64,000 nucleotides of DNA, from positions 20,483,501 to 20,547,500 of the forward strand of contig JAILWY010000018.1 in NCBI GenBank assembly GCA_022113835.1, read 5' to 3'. The notes beneath the pieces are model-generated. The model saw only the letters and a program-made list of their open reading frames with translations, did no database searches and had not been told where the DNA came from. The position numbers and the translations under genes were made by a program. Of the stretch, positions 1-10,739 are shown piece by piece. The number at the start of each line of letters is the position of its first letter. The first letter of the stretch is position 1. This stretch comes from Atopsyche davidsoni (Eukaryota; Arthropoda; Insecta; Trichoptera; Hydrobiosidae).

Positions 1-2050
1 ATTGTGTGTATCGAGTACCTAGAACAAGTAGTTTTTTTTATTTTATAATAATTTTTTTTTAATATTGAGGCGCGAAGACTAATGGAAATCAAATATTGAA
101 TATATATCGATCATCAAAAAAATACTTAAAACTTATTATTACTATGGAGACGTGTTGTATTGATACATATGAAAAAAATATGAAAACGACTCCCATAAAG
201 GATTTAGCCCATTATTTTAATAAATGTATATTTTAAACATATTTAACATTTTGGGTAATAATAAAATTTGATATTTAATTTTGCAAAAATATTAAATACT
301 ATTTACTTTATTACGCAAAATGTTTACGCTGTATTAAAAATACCGTTTGAATAACAACATAATTGAATTTTTAAATTATGTTTGCTTCTACGATAATATT
401 AAAAATTCAAATTATTTTTATAGTTATTTGTTCCAAATTATGCGCATGTTTATATTCTATCCAAGTATTTTAAACGAAAAATCAATAAAACCTACCCAGC
501 CTTATAATGATTACATATGAGCTATTTACATACCAAAAAATAATACGTATCCCAAATTTATATTTTTCAGAGAAATTTTGTTGGTTTTTATTCTAATTAA
601 GCGAAGTCCTCAGAACAAAAGTAAAATTTCACAAACGTAGAAATGTTTTTTTTTAAAGCTTTTTTGGTAATGAAATTATTTTAAAACCATGTCATAAGTT
701 GTTAACGCATTTAAAATATAAATACCACTTCTGAAACATTGTAAAGATATTTTTTCAAAATGTATAGAAAATTTTCACTGAAAAAAAAAGTTTTTAAAAC
801 CACTGATATTATATACATACATATTCCTTTCCTTCAATATTCAATATTAATTATAGAAAAATTCTTTAAATTTATATAACAGAACATTTATAAAAATAAA
901 AGTCTTTGTTAAAAATTAATTATTTGGAAATAAAACTTAACATTGGGTAAAAACTTTTTTATCAAATTTATACTTACATTCATTCCATATGCGTGGTTTT
1001 CTATGTTTACATTATTAGATTTGCTTTTAAATATTAAAAAAGAAGTAACATTATTTAAAAAACATTCATTGTTGATTTACAGTTCTGACGTTATTTGTTT
1101 TTTTTTAATTTAGTGGTTAGCTTTGCATTTTAAAATAAACGGAGGACCATCTGCCATATATTCGTTGGTACAAAATATCAATTAGACCGAAAAAAATATT
1201 AGGCAGTTCCCAATCCAATACGGATATAATTGACTTTGTAATGTTTTTTTTCAATATTTATGTATTGAAAATTTTCGTTTAATTTTGTCGATATTGTTTT
1301 GTTTAAGGCCTAGCCTGTGTTGTAAATATTGATAAATATGCTTTCATTATCCACAAAGCTTTTAGAGAAAACCGATTTTTTAGAGAAAAATAAACTGATG
1401 CTTAGTTTATTTCAGTTTATAACACTTCCCATTTACAATAAAAACCCGCGAAAATTAAGCTTTTATAACAATATTATTCACCATTCATTGATTTTTGTAG
1501 GCTTTACAAATTCTGTTTTTATTTTAAATAATATTTTTTTAAGGTATAACGGAAATAAGCGTACTGTTAAAAACATCATAAAATCTTTTTGATGACAAAT
1601 TTGCTTTGAGATATAAGCTGTATTCAAATATCTCGTGCCCATTACTAGTTACTAATTTAACTTCCCGACTTGATATGATTACTGGTGTAGAAATAACGAT
1701 CGAAATTCAGGTTAGAGTTTATAGTTTACATAGACTTTTGATTTGATTACGCGTCCATTTGGATGATGTAAACACCGATACGGATATTGTAATCTGTAAG
1801 ATTCGAGCCCAGCCTCTCTGCTGGAGGAGATCTCGCTTATTATCACGGAACTATCCACATCTTTAATAAAAATACAGCAAGGATATAAAATTCCAGCAGT
1901 TATTCAGAATAATTATAAATATGATAATTGTATAGTAATTTAAGCAAAAAAAAAATTCATCGTCAGCATTTTTACTTTTTATTTTAAATTTATTTATAGT
2001 TTGAAATGCCAACTAAAGCAGAATAAAATAAGGTTTTTTGTGAGTCAATT
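1..2050. other. AT-rich non-coding block
   Basis: Long A/T homopolymer-rich DNA with stop codons in every frame. The one frame of note (1329-1592, 87 codons) has the Asn/Ile/Phe/Lys-rich composition expected of random AT-rich sequence and matches no family I know. I see no repeat or RNA gene here. Confidence 0.7.
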
Positions 2051-2056
2051 TATTAA

Positions 2057-2215
2057 GTGTCACGGTTCTGTACCAGTGGGCCACCCCTGTCTATAATAAA
2101 TACAATAATTCCACCCACTTGCAGAAATTCTGAGTTGAAATTCAGGCAGGGGGAGGAATTCGCCGATGGAGTATTGAAATGTGCCGCACACGCCCTGTGC
2201 CGCCTGCACGGAGAT
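2057..2215. repeat. GC-richer segment, weakly related to 13.3 kb
   Basis: A short GC-richer island in AT-rich DNA. From about 2140 it reads AAATTCAGGCAGGGG followed by a patchily matching stretch. The same start followed by a similar pattern occurs on the minus strand near 13380-13290. This suggests two diverged copies of one dispersed element. Overlapping short frames run on both strands, which fits GC content better than coding. No protein family is recognised. Confidence 0.3.
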
Positions 2216-2864
2216 AAAGAGGACTTCCTTTCTAAAAATACTTATCATTCTCACATTCAAAGCCTTTTTTTTAATACTTACTTACTCGTAATATCTCCGC
2301 AACACTTATATCAAATATATATTAAAATTATTTTGACGTAATCTAACAATTTTATAATAATTTACGAGATTAAAAGAACATTTTTTCTCGCATACTGTAT
2401 ACCAGTATCGTACCTTAAAAGGAATGTGAGTAAACTCTATATTTATACTGAACGCCTACTACTACTAATATACTTGTACGGCTAAAAGTATTATGTAATA
2501 ATAAATACCTAAGAATACTAAAAACTTAAAACAAAGATTAACTGTCTGTGTCGCCCAAATGATGTTTTTAAAAAATTTTAAACTCATTTTTTTTCTCTGA
2601 AAACAGACACAATATTTAGACGAATATAAAACATACTGAATTGTATTTTGCTGAGCTCTCAAAACTCGAATTATTCGAGTATCACTCATTGTACAAGTAT
2701 TTTTTTTATCCCTCATTTATCTAGTCAGTAAAAACCGAAACAAAATATATTTCACACAATACAAACAGTTCCCTAATGAATGGCTATTCTAATCAATTAA
2801 AATATATCCCTCGTGTTTACACGTCGTTAACGCGAAAAACATCCAATTCTATTTCAAAAGACCG

Positions 2865-3060
2865 GAGCGCACTGACCGACGACCTGTCCATTTTTATCCC
2901 CGGCTTCGGGAATTCTCTCGGATTCCTGATCCCCGCGGCTGGCAGACCACGGAGGCGTGGCCGGGCGGAGCGTATCGATGTCGCCGCTTAGTCCCGCGTC
3001 AGTGTCGATACGCCCGCGAACAGGACGCGCTCTGTCCGACTGATAAGTGAGCGCATGTGG
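2865..3060. other. GC/CpG-rich patch
   Basis: About 200 bp of CpG-rich DNA (CCGGAGCGC, CCCCGCGGCTGG, GCGTGGCCGGGCGG) in a strongly AT-rich neighbourhood, ending at a GCGATGGGCGTGATCGA motif near 3069. That GATGGGC motif recurs beside other patches in the window. Short frames on both strands look like composition effects. It could be regulatory DNA or an old mobile element; nothing decides between them. Confidence 0.3.
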
Positions 3061-3193
3061 GCAATTAGCGATGGGCGTGATCGAACAGTCGATCACACGA
3101 AAAATAAATTTATATAATACGAATTATGTATTAACTGTACAAATCATTTTTTTTTTAAGTTTGACGATTTATTGTGAAAAAATTATTACAAGT

Positions 3194-3898
3194 TCATTTT
3201 TCACAGTATTGTCCATCGCTGGCCACTACTTTTCCCCAGTTTTCGGATACCATCTCGAACGATGTGTCTTTTGATGCAATCCATGAATCAATCCACTTTT
3301 TGGACTTCTTCAAAATAGTGGAAGTGCTGACCTTTAAGAGCCTGCGTCATCGACGAAAACAAATGGTAGTCGGAAGGACCAATGTCTAGGCTAAATGGCG
3401 GGTGGGCTAGGACTTCTCATTTCAGCGTTTCAAGGTATGTTTTGACCGGCTGCGCAACATGTGGCCGAGCGTTGTCATGTTGCAAAATTACCTTGTCGTG
3501 CTTCTCCTCGTATTGTGGCTGTTTTTCCCGCACTGGTCGGCTTAAACGCATCAATTGAGTTTGGTAAAGTTACCCTGTTATGGTTTCACTTGGTGGTAGC
3601 AGGTCATAGTACACCACGCCCAATTTGTCTTAACAAATACAGAGCGTGACTTTGTCACCGTGAATATTCGGCTTTGGCATCCCCATGATTTTTTGCGCTT
3701 GAGGTTATCGTAATGAACCCATTGCTCGTCACTAGTCTCAATACGATGCAAAAAACCCTTTCTTTTTTGCCGTTGGAGCAGCTGATCACAAGTGAAAAAA
3801 CAGCGCTCGACGTCTCTCGTCTTCAATTCATACGGCACCCAATATCCTACCTTTTGGATCATTCCCATGGATTTTAAGCGAACGGATAGGGAGTACAC
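3194..3898 (-). pseudogene. mariner-family (DD34D) transposase relic, 5'-truncated
   Basis: Minus-strand remnant of a cut-and-paste mariner transposase. The open part, 3898 down to 3578, carries the region before and around the first catalytic Asp (the TSDEQW block, Asp at 3728-3730) and the WVPYEL block typical of mariner. The second Asp lies in LQHDNARPHV (3474-3476) and the third in PSDYHLF (3369-3371), 34 residues later, which gives the DD34D signature of mariner. The C-terminus ends ASDGQYCEK, then stop at 3194-3196. A premature stop replaces the Trp expected 19 residues after the second Asp (3417-3419), and frameshifts lie near 3578 and after about 3300. The N-terminal DNA-binding half and both terminal repeats are missing; the homology stops at 3898, where a SINE begins. 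Inactive. Confidence 0.9.
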
Positions 3899-3990
3899 CG
3901 GCCATGTAAGCCTGGGGATGTGGGTTCAAATCCCACACAAATCACGATGATATTTTTCTGAGAATTTCTTTAATCATCTTCTATGTGTAA
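3899..3990 (+). mobile_element. tRNA-related SINE fragment (copy 1)
   Basis: Contains GTGGGTTCAAATCCCAC, a tRNA T-arm with a B-box (GGTTCAAATCC), followed by CACAAATCACGATGATATTT and a T-rich tail. The same block recurs at 7.9 kb, and its tail alone at 35.5 kb, so it is a dispersed tRNA-derived retroposon. The 5' part with the A-box is missing. It abuts the truncated end of the mariner relic. Confidence 0.75.
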
Positions 3991-4049
3991 ACTAATGTGC
4001 CTAATCATATTAGTATTAATTATATGGTTTTAGGAAATTGCTTGACTAA

Positions 4050-4457
4050 TACAACTTCTTCTGTTGCCTCTCCTCATAGGAGATTTCTTCGAACATATCC
4101 CTATTCTGCACTTCCGATATCCACTCATCAGCCACTGGCGCAAATTCCCCATTCCTTAGATTTTCCTTGGACAATCAGCTGAAGGATGCCGTACTTATTG
4201 TAACAACAAAATGTGGCCTAAATAGGAGACCTTTGGCTTTTTTTTACCAACTTCAAGAGTTCCCTTTATTTGCGTATTCTGTGCATCTTAAGGATTCTCT
4301 TATACAACCACATTTCTTCTGCCTCAATTCTTCGCATAGTAGCTGTCTTGAGTCTCCAAGCTTCGATTCTATAAAGGAAAACTGAGACGACATAACATTG
4401 GGTGAATCTCCATCGAGATTTCAGGGTTATATCTCTTGAGCATAGTACTTTCCTCAA
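4050..4457 (-). pseudogene. non-LTR retrotransposon RT C-terminus, copy 1
   Basis: The minus-strand frame 4457-4266 encodes the stretch after the reverse transcriptase core of a LINE: KSRWRF, CYVVSVFLYRIEAW, LKTATMRRIEAEEMWLYKRI. The LLYG-E-W-LK...RRLEAFEMWCYRR pattern is typical of arthropod LINE reverse transcriptases. The relic continues downstream in broken frames to about 4050, matching the 3' region of the copies at 43.3-44.1 kb (ILQLIVQGK block, then a GAGGCAACAGA-type 3' end). It is 5'-truncated, as expected for LINE insertions, and inactive. Confidence 0.8.
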
Positions 4458-4459
4458 GT

Positions 4460-5530
4460 TACGACTAAAGTGAGTTAATCGATATATAAAATCACCTGTA
4501 AAAATGGGCTCGGGTTTTTAATGCACTTTCAACGATATCTCGAAAGTGCATCGCATCTTTCTGGAAACATCAAACCAATCTTATTTTGCCATCTTTCTTG
4601 GTTACTCAGTGCAATAAAATAACAGCAAAACTAAAAATACCAAGTGTGTTTTACCACAAAGCAAAATATCGTAGGTAATTTATAACTGCAGAATAATTTA
4701 TTATTCAATTGTTAAGTTTAATATCACTGCTTTCGTGTTCGTTTGTTTCGTTATTATATGAGAACAAGTTAGGCGATAAAACTTTTTTTTTGTATAGTCC
4801 TAAACAAAGTGAACTACTAAATAGCGATCATATTTCACACGAACTTTTAAAGCCTAGCATTACCTCGATTGCGCAGTGTACTAATTTTTTTATACAAATT
4901 TAAATAGGCATTGAAAAATAAGCCAGGAAAAGTTAAAATTTTGTATCCACTCATAGCCCCAGGAAATAAATCAATTAATATTAGTAAATTTATTGCAATT
5001 TTAAAAGAATTCTGGTAATAGATATATTGATGATTTGATTTATTTGTATGGAGACTTATGATGGTCAAATAATGGTAAACGTAAATTTTTGAGTTATTAT
5101 AATTTAACCAAGATGGAATAATCGAAGTTTTTATGAAAAAATAAACTATGCACTTTTATAATTTTTTTGTTCATTCAAAAAGATCAAAACTATTACTATA
5201 ACAATTAGAACTATTAGTTCAATTTAATATTAAGTTTAGATTATTTCAATAAATCAGAATCAAATTTATCAACTGCAGACGAAATTTTGCAGAGTATTTA
5301 TGTTATCAAATATTATTCAAAAATAAATATGCGTTTGAAACATTCAGCAATATTTTTTTGTTCAGCGGGGTTTTAAAATAGCGGATGTAATTAATTTTTT
5401 TCCTGAAATATTTTTCGTGAAATCCGCTTCGCGTTACAAAGAAATTAATGTACGGAGAAATATGAAGTTATTTTACGTGTTAAGTAATTTTTCGCGTTAG
5501 ATCTGCTACTGATTAATACATGCCAAATAT
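4460..5530. other. AT-rich block without features
   Basis: No coding frame with sensible composition, no recognisable repeat family member and no RNA gene were seen. Poly-A/T runs and short palindromes only. Confidence 0.6.
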
Positions 5531-5717
5531 CAGTGGCGTGCAGTGAAGGCAAGCGAAAATCCCAAATCTAAATATATTTTTGATAAAAAGAGCCAAGGAC
5601 CCCGTTATGTTTCTTGGTCATGAAATAAACAGTGTTATGTCAATTATCATTTTCCAGAAATAAATAATATTTTTATTCACCATTGCATACATTGCTAGCC
5701 CTCACCGCACGCCACTG
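5531..5717. mobile_element. hAT-type MITE (187 bp) with 8-bp target duplication
   Basis: The left end is CAGTGGCGTGCAGTGAAGGC and the reverse complement of the right end is CAGTGGCGTGCGGTGAGGGC, an 18/20 match between terminal inverted repeats. The element is flanked by CCAAATAT (5523-5530) and CCAATTAT (5718-5725), an 8-bp target duplication with one mismatch. CAGTG termini plus 8-bp duplications are diagnostic of the hAT superfamily. The interior is AT-rich and non-coding, so it must have moved using a transposase supplied from elsewhere. Confidence 0.85.
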
Positions 5718-6139
5718 CCAATTATATATTCGGTTTTGCTATGAGATTTAAATAGATAAAAGGAAGAATGTGACACTGAATACCTACAAAATGTTGTTTT
5801 GAATTTAAACATATATTTCACAACTCTGTTTATATTTGATATTAAAATCAAACAATTACTCTTTTAACATTCTCATAAATAACCAATAAACCTCTGTTCA
5901 TATTGTTTATGGAACAAGTCAACTTACATGTAGATTAAACGTTGAGTAAACTTTAGAAAAAAAGTAAAAACAATTCATAAAGTTAACTACTGTAAAGTGT
6001 AACTGTAAAATTTTTACATTTATCTAAAAAAAATGTGATTATCTGAAGTAATTTAAAACCTTAAATAATCTATGAACATGCTTAAAAAAATTAAAATGTT
6101 GCATTTTCAGCAACGAAAAACATTTTTCAACCGTTTACC

Positions 6140-6530
6140 AATTTTCTTTGTTACACTGCACTTGCCTTCTTTATTATACTACCGGATTCTAGTAAACTCT
6201 GAGAACTGAGAAGAAATACGAAAAGCTATAAAAGAGAGAGAAGTATTTTTGCTATACTGCAATCGTCTTTTTTTATAACTTTGTCGCATTCTTACAAACC
6301 CCATGAGCGAGAGAATCAACTCTAAACGTGAAAAAAGTATCTTTGCTTTACTGCACTTGCCTGCTTCATAAGACTGTCGCATTTTTACTAACTCTGCAAG
6401 TGAGAGAAACAACTCTAAGCGTCAAAGACGTATATTTGCTACAGTGCACTTGCCTGCTTTATAATATTGTCGCATTCTTTCAAACCCAGAGAGCGAGAGA
6501 AGCAGAACCCGAGAGAGAAAGAGAGAGGGG
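6140..6530. repeat. ~95-bp tandem array, four units
   Basis: Units start at about 6147, 6242, 6338 and 6430 (spacing 95, 96, 92) and share a core like TTTGCTATACTGCACTTGCC followed by TTTATAA..TGTCGCATT. Each unit ends in an AG-rich stretch (GAGCGAGAGAA). The array closes with a GAGA-rich run (about 6485-6530). Overlapping frames on both strands are produced by the periodicity and are not genes. Confidence 0.8.
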
Positions 6531-6544
6531 GCACTCAAAATAGC

Positions 6545-7220
6545 CGCGCTCCCAAACAACGAAAATAATATCCCATGTCAAAAATAACTCACGCGCTCTG
6601 AACTTCAATTGGACTTGTAAAAATAAACGTTCCAATTCTGCCTTTGCTGCGGACGGTCGATTCAGATCGACGTATGGAGTCTAATTGACTCGATCAAATA
6701 GGGATGGGCGCGATTGATTTGCTTTAATAATCGAATAATAACTTGACACAGTTGAAATCGACCTGGTCCATATCGCTCACCAGAGGGTGATTCGAGCTTT
6801 CATGGTGCACGGCAGGTGTTTTGTCCGATACTGGAGGTAAGGTAAATAAACAAACTACACACTTTTACTTATTTACTTTTACTTTATTATTTACAAACTG
6901 CAAACTCAGAAATCTCTAATTGATTTCAGGCCCATTGGAAATTCAGATATCAGTGCTTTGAAACGCGTAAAGATGCTAATTTTTATTCAGAGAATCCTTT
7001 TACACAATTGTAATTTTTATATTAATTTCATCAGATCTTATATAAGATTTCAAATGCTGCCTTTGCTACTTCCTCAAATAATGAGGTCATTCGTTTCTTC
7101 GATCCTTATAAATATGCTTCGTGGATTTTGCTGGAAGTCTACAAGCATCGATTTAACTGCATAGAAATGGACCGAGTTACCATTTTTATTCGTCCGGGAG
7201 ATCGACAAATTTATAGATTT
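6545..7220. other. Non-coding DNA with a GATGGGC motif
   Basis: Mixed AT-rich DNA. Near 6701 it contains AGGGATGGGCGCGATTGATT, the same GATGGGC-plus-ATCGATT motif that recurs at several other places in the window. The frame at 6958-7164 has no family resemblance. Confidence 0.4.
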
Positions 7221-7336
7221 CTTACTAATCAGTAAGAAATTTTATTACAATGGGATGGTGAATTCTACGGAAAAAATATTTTTTTAAGCATATATAGATA
7301 ACACGAAGTATTAAATATGGCTTCAGGTAAGCTGTA

Positions 7337-7665
7337 TTGATTAATCCTTTTATCCCTAGGAGAATACATTTGTTGGTTTTATCTGAATGCGTCTTGGCGT
7401 GGGATCCAGGACGTATAAACATAATAGGTAGTATTCCGGTTGCTGTTAATCCCCTCAAGCTTCTAGCTAATGAAAGGCTAATGAATTCCCGAATAATGGA
7501 TAAGACCATGTCGTGGTGATAAGAGTATCTCTCTTGATCTGAGGCCACCTTACAATTGGGTGGGATGTGTCGAGAGGAACACGCATCGCGACCGCAGAGG
7601 GTGCATGTACTACCTTGGGACCTATTCCAGCAAACCAGGTTGCTGAACTCTGATAAAATGTACAT
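7337..7665 (-). pseudogene. Retroelement zinc-knuckle region relic
   Basis: The minus-strand frame starting at 7665 has the block CTLCGRDACSSRHIPPNC, a C-x2-C-x8-H-x4-C zinc knuckle about 20 residues in, followed by an ERYSYHHDMVLSIIREF block. I recognise this arrangement (zinc knuckle, GRY-x-RHD-x-VL motif) from reverse-transcribing elements where it lies downstream of the reverse transcriptase domain, as in R2-like non-LTR elements. Recognisable similarity runs to about residue 104 (near 7353); the rest of the frame to 7225 reads like AT-rich filler. No reverse transcriptase core is found upstream, so this is a fragment. The exact clade is an inference. Confidence 0.6.
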
Positions 7666-7889
7666 AGTTTATTAAATAGTCATTTAAATTTTCGGCAACA
7701 TGTTTATTTTGCTAAAAAAAAAAACAAATTACAATATATTATTGATTTTTGTGAAGACCGTCTCACAGGAAATACGATTTTGCCATACAGGTTTTATTGA
7801 TTGATAATGATTAAGTACATTTTTTCAAAAATCACAATAATATATTTAACAAGTGCGTGTATTGGCTTAATTAAATAGACTTTAAGTAC

Positions 7890-8030
7890 AAGTGATTCGT
7901 TAGTAAGCTTGGGGATGTGGGTTCAAATCCCACACAAATCACGATGGTACTTTTCTAAGGGTTTCTTTAATCAATTTTCAGTATTTGAAAAAATATATTA
8001 AAATGCAAAAAAACTTAATCATTATCAATG
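7890..8030 (+). mobile_element. tRNA-related SINE fragment (copy 2)
   Basis: GTAAGCTTGGGGATGTGGG and the T-arm GGGTTCAAATCCCAC are followed by CACAAATCACGATGGTAC and a T-rich tail with CAGTATTTGAAAAAATA and CTTAATCATTATCAATG. Nearly the same order is seen in copy 1 at 3.9 kb, and the tail alone at 35.5 kb. A target duplication is not obvious. Confidence 0.75.
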
Positions 8031-8524
8031 AAATATGAAATTTTGACGGAAAATTTAAACGATCAATTATTCGATTATGCATATTCGTTTCTGCCCATCA
8101 TTACGAATTGGAGGCATTCGCCCAAGAAAGTTAGTCCCGCGCATCCCCTGGGGCCGACCATCCCCTATCTGTGCCCGAGTTACCAGTCGCGAGATTTATC
8201 GCCGTGAAATGGGGTGTTTTACTAACCATATCGGCGTGTTAATTTGTAACTGTTCAGTACAAAGTTTATAAATTTCAATTTCTTATACAAAAAAAAAACA
8301 TTATTTTAAAGTATAACATTAAAGTATATATTGAATATTTGTTCAATTATAGTTATATTTTAATTTTTAACAAATGTAACTTCCTACTCTCCTTTTTGTT
8401 CGCTTTTATAACTGACTTAATTAAGTCATGTACTTTCATTTTATATTGAGTAAAATGCAATAAATATGAATTATTTTCAAATACAATTAAATTTGTTTCA
8501 ACTTTATCACAATGTAAACTTTAT

Positions 8525-8528
<4 letters not shown>

Positions 8529-8574
<46 letters not shown>

Positions 8575-8579
8575 GTTGA
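8529..8579. repeat. (TA)n microsatellite
   Basis: About 25 uninterrupted TA dinucleotides. Length is likely polymorphic and sensitive to assembly error. Confidence 0.95.
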
Positions 8580-9759
8580 TTACACATATTTATTTATTGT
8601 AATTGGTGATTACGAACAATAGGTTAAGAGGCTTTGTGAGTGTATCAAGTTCGAATCAAAGCATCCTGAAACTTGGTCGGCCGGCAGGAGGCTGTGGATT
8701 ATTCAGGACTCCGTGACGGTGCAGCTCAATGATTAATATTCCCTCACCGTCTGGCTTTGTTTCGAGGTGGGAAAATGTGCAATAAAGCAACGCTGATGTC
8801 GACTATACCATTATCAATGAAGCCGAGAAGTACCGAGCTGAATGTAGGTTTTACGTATAGCATTTTTCGAATTCTGTAAAGTCTGTAAAGGATTACATTG
8901 TTTTTGTGGGTGAAGAATTTTAATACCTTTTTAAAAATGTTTTTTACGTAGGTTATGCACCAAGTTGACCATAACCGCAATAGAATTTGATTATTTTTGA
9001 CTGCTTTCTAATATACCGCTTCTATTTGAGGTCTTATATATTTACTGATTGATTTTCCATTCGTGAATTAAAAATTAAAAATAAAGTTTCCTACCACCTC
9101 TTCTTGCTGGCTCTGTAATTTTGGTTTTATTTTCAATAGTTAACATAACTAGATAAGCACGATTGAATTAAATATTTTACAATTAACATATTGTAAAACT
9201 GATAAATTCTTATTACTTTTTATCTACAAAGAATTTATACTAAAAAAATGTAGGTCAACAAAAAACAATTGAAAATATATTCAAAAATTAAGTTGATTCC
9301 GGGATTGATCCACACTCTTTCGTATAACAGCAAGATTAAGCCCAAATAAAAACAAGCAGCGTGTTAACGTACAGACGATATATTTATTTAATGACGTTGC
9401 AAATGTTGTACGCATACATGTACGCCGACTATGAGGGCTCGACTCGAGTTTACGATTCCTAACCGAAATAACCGAGTAACGGCCTAACGTTTACGATTGC
9501 CTCCGGCACAATTAGACGATGCAGTTGAGCAGCGCTATAAAACAATATCGCTTCGTAAATCTTGCGTTTTGTTCTTTATGACTGGGGCGTGAAGCTGCAT
9601 TACCTAATGAAAAACTCACAGACAGTAAATACACATCACTGTACCGACAACTAATATTAATAGCCAAATGGCCAGGAGACTAGGAATAGTTTTGTTTGTA
9701 AACGCTTGCGGTTTTCAACGAAGATTTCAATAGGCGGTCGAAGCGTTATTTTTTTTTTA
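8580..9759. other. Non-coding block, GC-richer patch at 9400-9570
   Basis: No gene. At 8640-8760 a GC-richer patch (TTGGTCGGCCGGCAGGAGG) looks like a degenerate repeat. At 9400-9570 a CpG-containing patch (GGGCTCGACTCGAG, ACCGAGTAACGG, GCAGCGCTATAAAACAATA) stands out from its surroundings and could be regulatory. No family identified. Confidence 0.4.
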
Positions 9760-9767
9760 GTCTACTC

Positions 9768-10227
9768 CAGTGGGTCTCAAACTCTTTTGGCCCACGGACC
9801 CTCTTTCATAGTCAAAACTGGCCTACGGACCCCCTTTCGTAGTCAAAACTTTCCCATGGACCCCCTTTCATAGTCAAAACATGGACCCTGGGTGAAAAAT
9901 TACATACATTCATATTATAGACTAGTTGGTGCAAGTATCAACTCTATTGCGTTCCTGTATAAACCTGCCTGACTCACCGCGATGCCTGTTATTACTTGTA
10001 TTTTATGCACCTGTCTATATTTATATTTTTCTTAAGACGTAAAAATCGCTAATAATGTATTCATTGTTATTTATTTTAACTTCCTTATTAATAAAAATGT
10101 GTCACAATTTTTTCATTTAATATTAAACCTTGCGCGGACTCCCTGACGTTGTTCATGGACCCCCAAATCGATTTTAATTTTCTAAGGACCCCTTGAATGA
10201 CATCAGGGACCACTTTGAGAAGCACTG
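9768..10227 (+). mobile_element. hAT-type MITE family A, copy 1 (460 bp)
   Basis: Begins CAGTGGGTCTCAAACTCTTT and ends with the reverse complement of CAGTGCTTCTCAAAGTGGTC. Flanked by GTCTACTC (9760-9767) and CTCTAGTC (10228-10235), 6 of 8 positions identical, fitting the hAT preference for a TCTAG-like 8-bp target. Inside the left end are three 31-bp units with core GGACCCCCTTTCATAGTC (about 9791-9890). The interior is AT-rich, non-coding, and shared with the copies at 12.5 and 19.1 kb. Confidence 0.9.
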
Positions 10228-10435
10228 CTCTAGTCTAAATAGACCTACTTTAATTTTTTTTAGTTTTCAAAGGAATAAGACACGCAGAACCAGATAAGTG
10301 TATTCAAATCAGCAGTGGTGAAAAACAGTGCACGTTTTTAAAATCGTAAGTCCACAAATCCGCACGCATTCCTCGGTGTGTTGAGTTCATTATAAATTTA
10401 ATGACTCGCAGTAAGAGTCAGCTGGCGTAGCGGCG

Positions 10436-10665
10436 TGGATCAATTTGCTTCATCCGGCCCTCCCCGCCACACCTCGCGGGCGCAGGGGCGTGGAGGCGCA
10501 GGGGGTGCAGGGGCGCAAGGGCGCGGGGGAGCAGGGGCGCGGGGGCGTGGGGGCGCAGGGAGGCGCGGGCAGGGGAGCAGGGGCGCGGGGGAGCAGGGGC
10601 GCGGGGGCGTGGGGGCGCAGGGGGGCGCGGGCAGGGGAGCAGGGCGCGGGGAGGCTCTCGGCCGC
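10436..10665 (+). repeat. G-rich minisatellite, ~62-bp higher-order unit
   Basis: Almost pure G/C DNA built from GGGGCGCGGGGGCGTGGGGG and GGGAGCAGGGGCGC blocks. A 62-bp higher-order repeat is visible (the CGT marker recurs at 10546 and 10608). G-runs of 4-5 lie on the plus strand, so G-quadruplex formation is plausible. The Gly/Arg/Ala-rich frames across it are low-complexity artefacts. Confidence 0.9.
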
Positions 10666-10739
10666 GGTAACTAACCAGTGCGGCACAATGATTGTCCAGG
10701 AAGCGCCACTGGAAGTTGCTTCTGCGAGACGCCGGCTGT

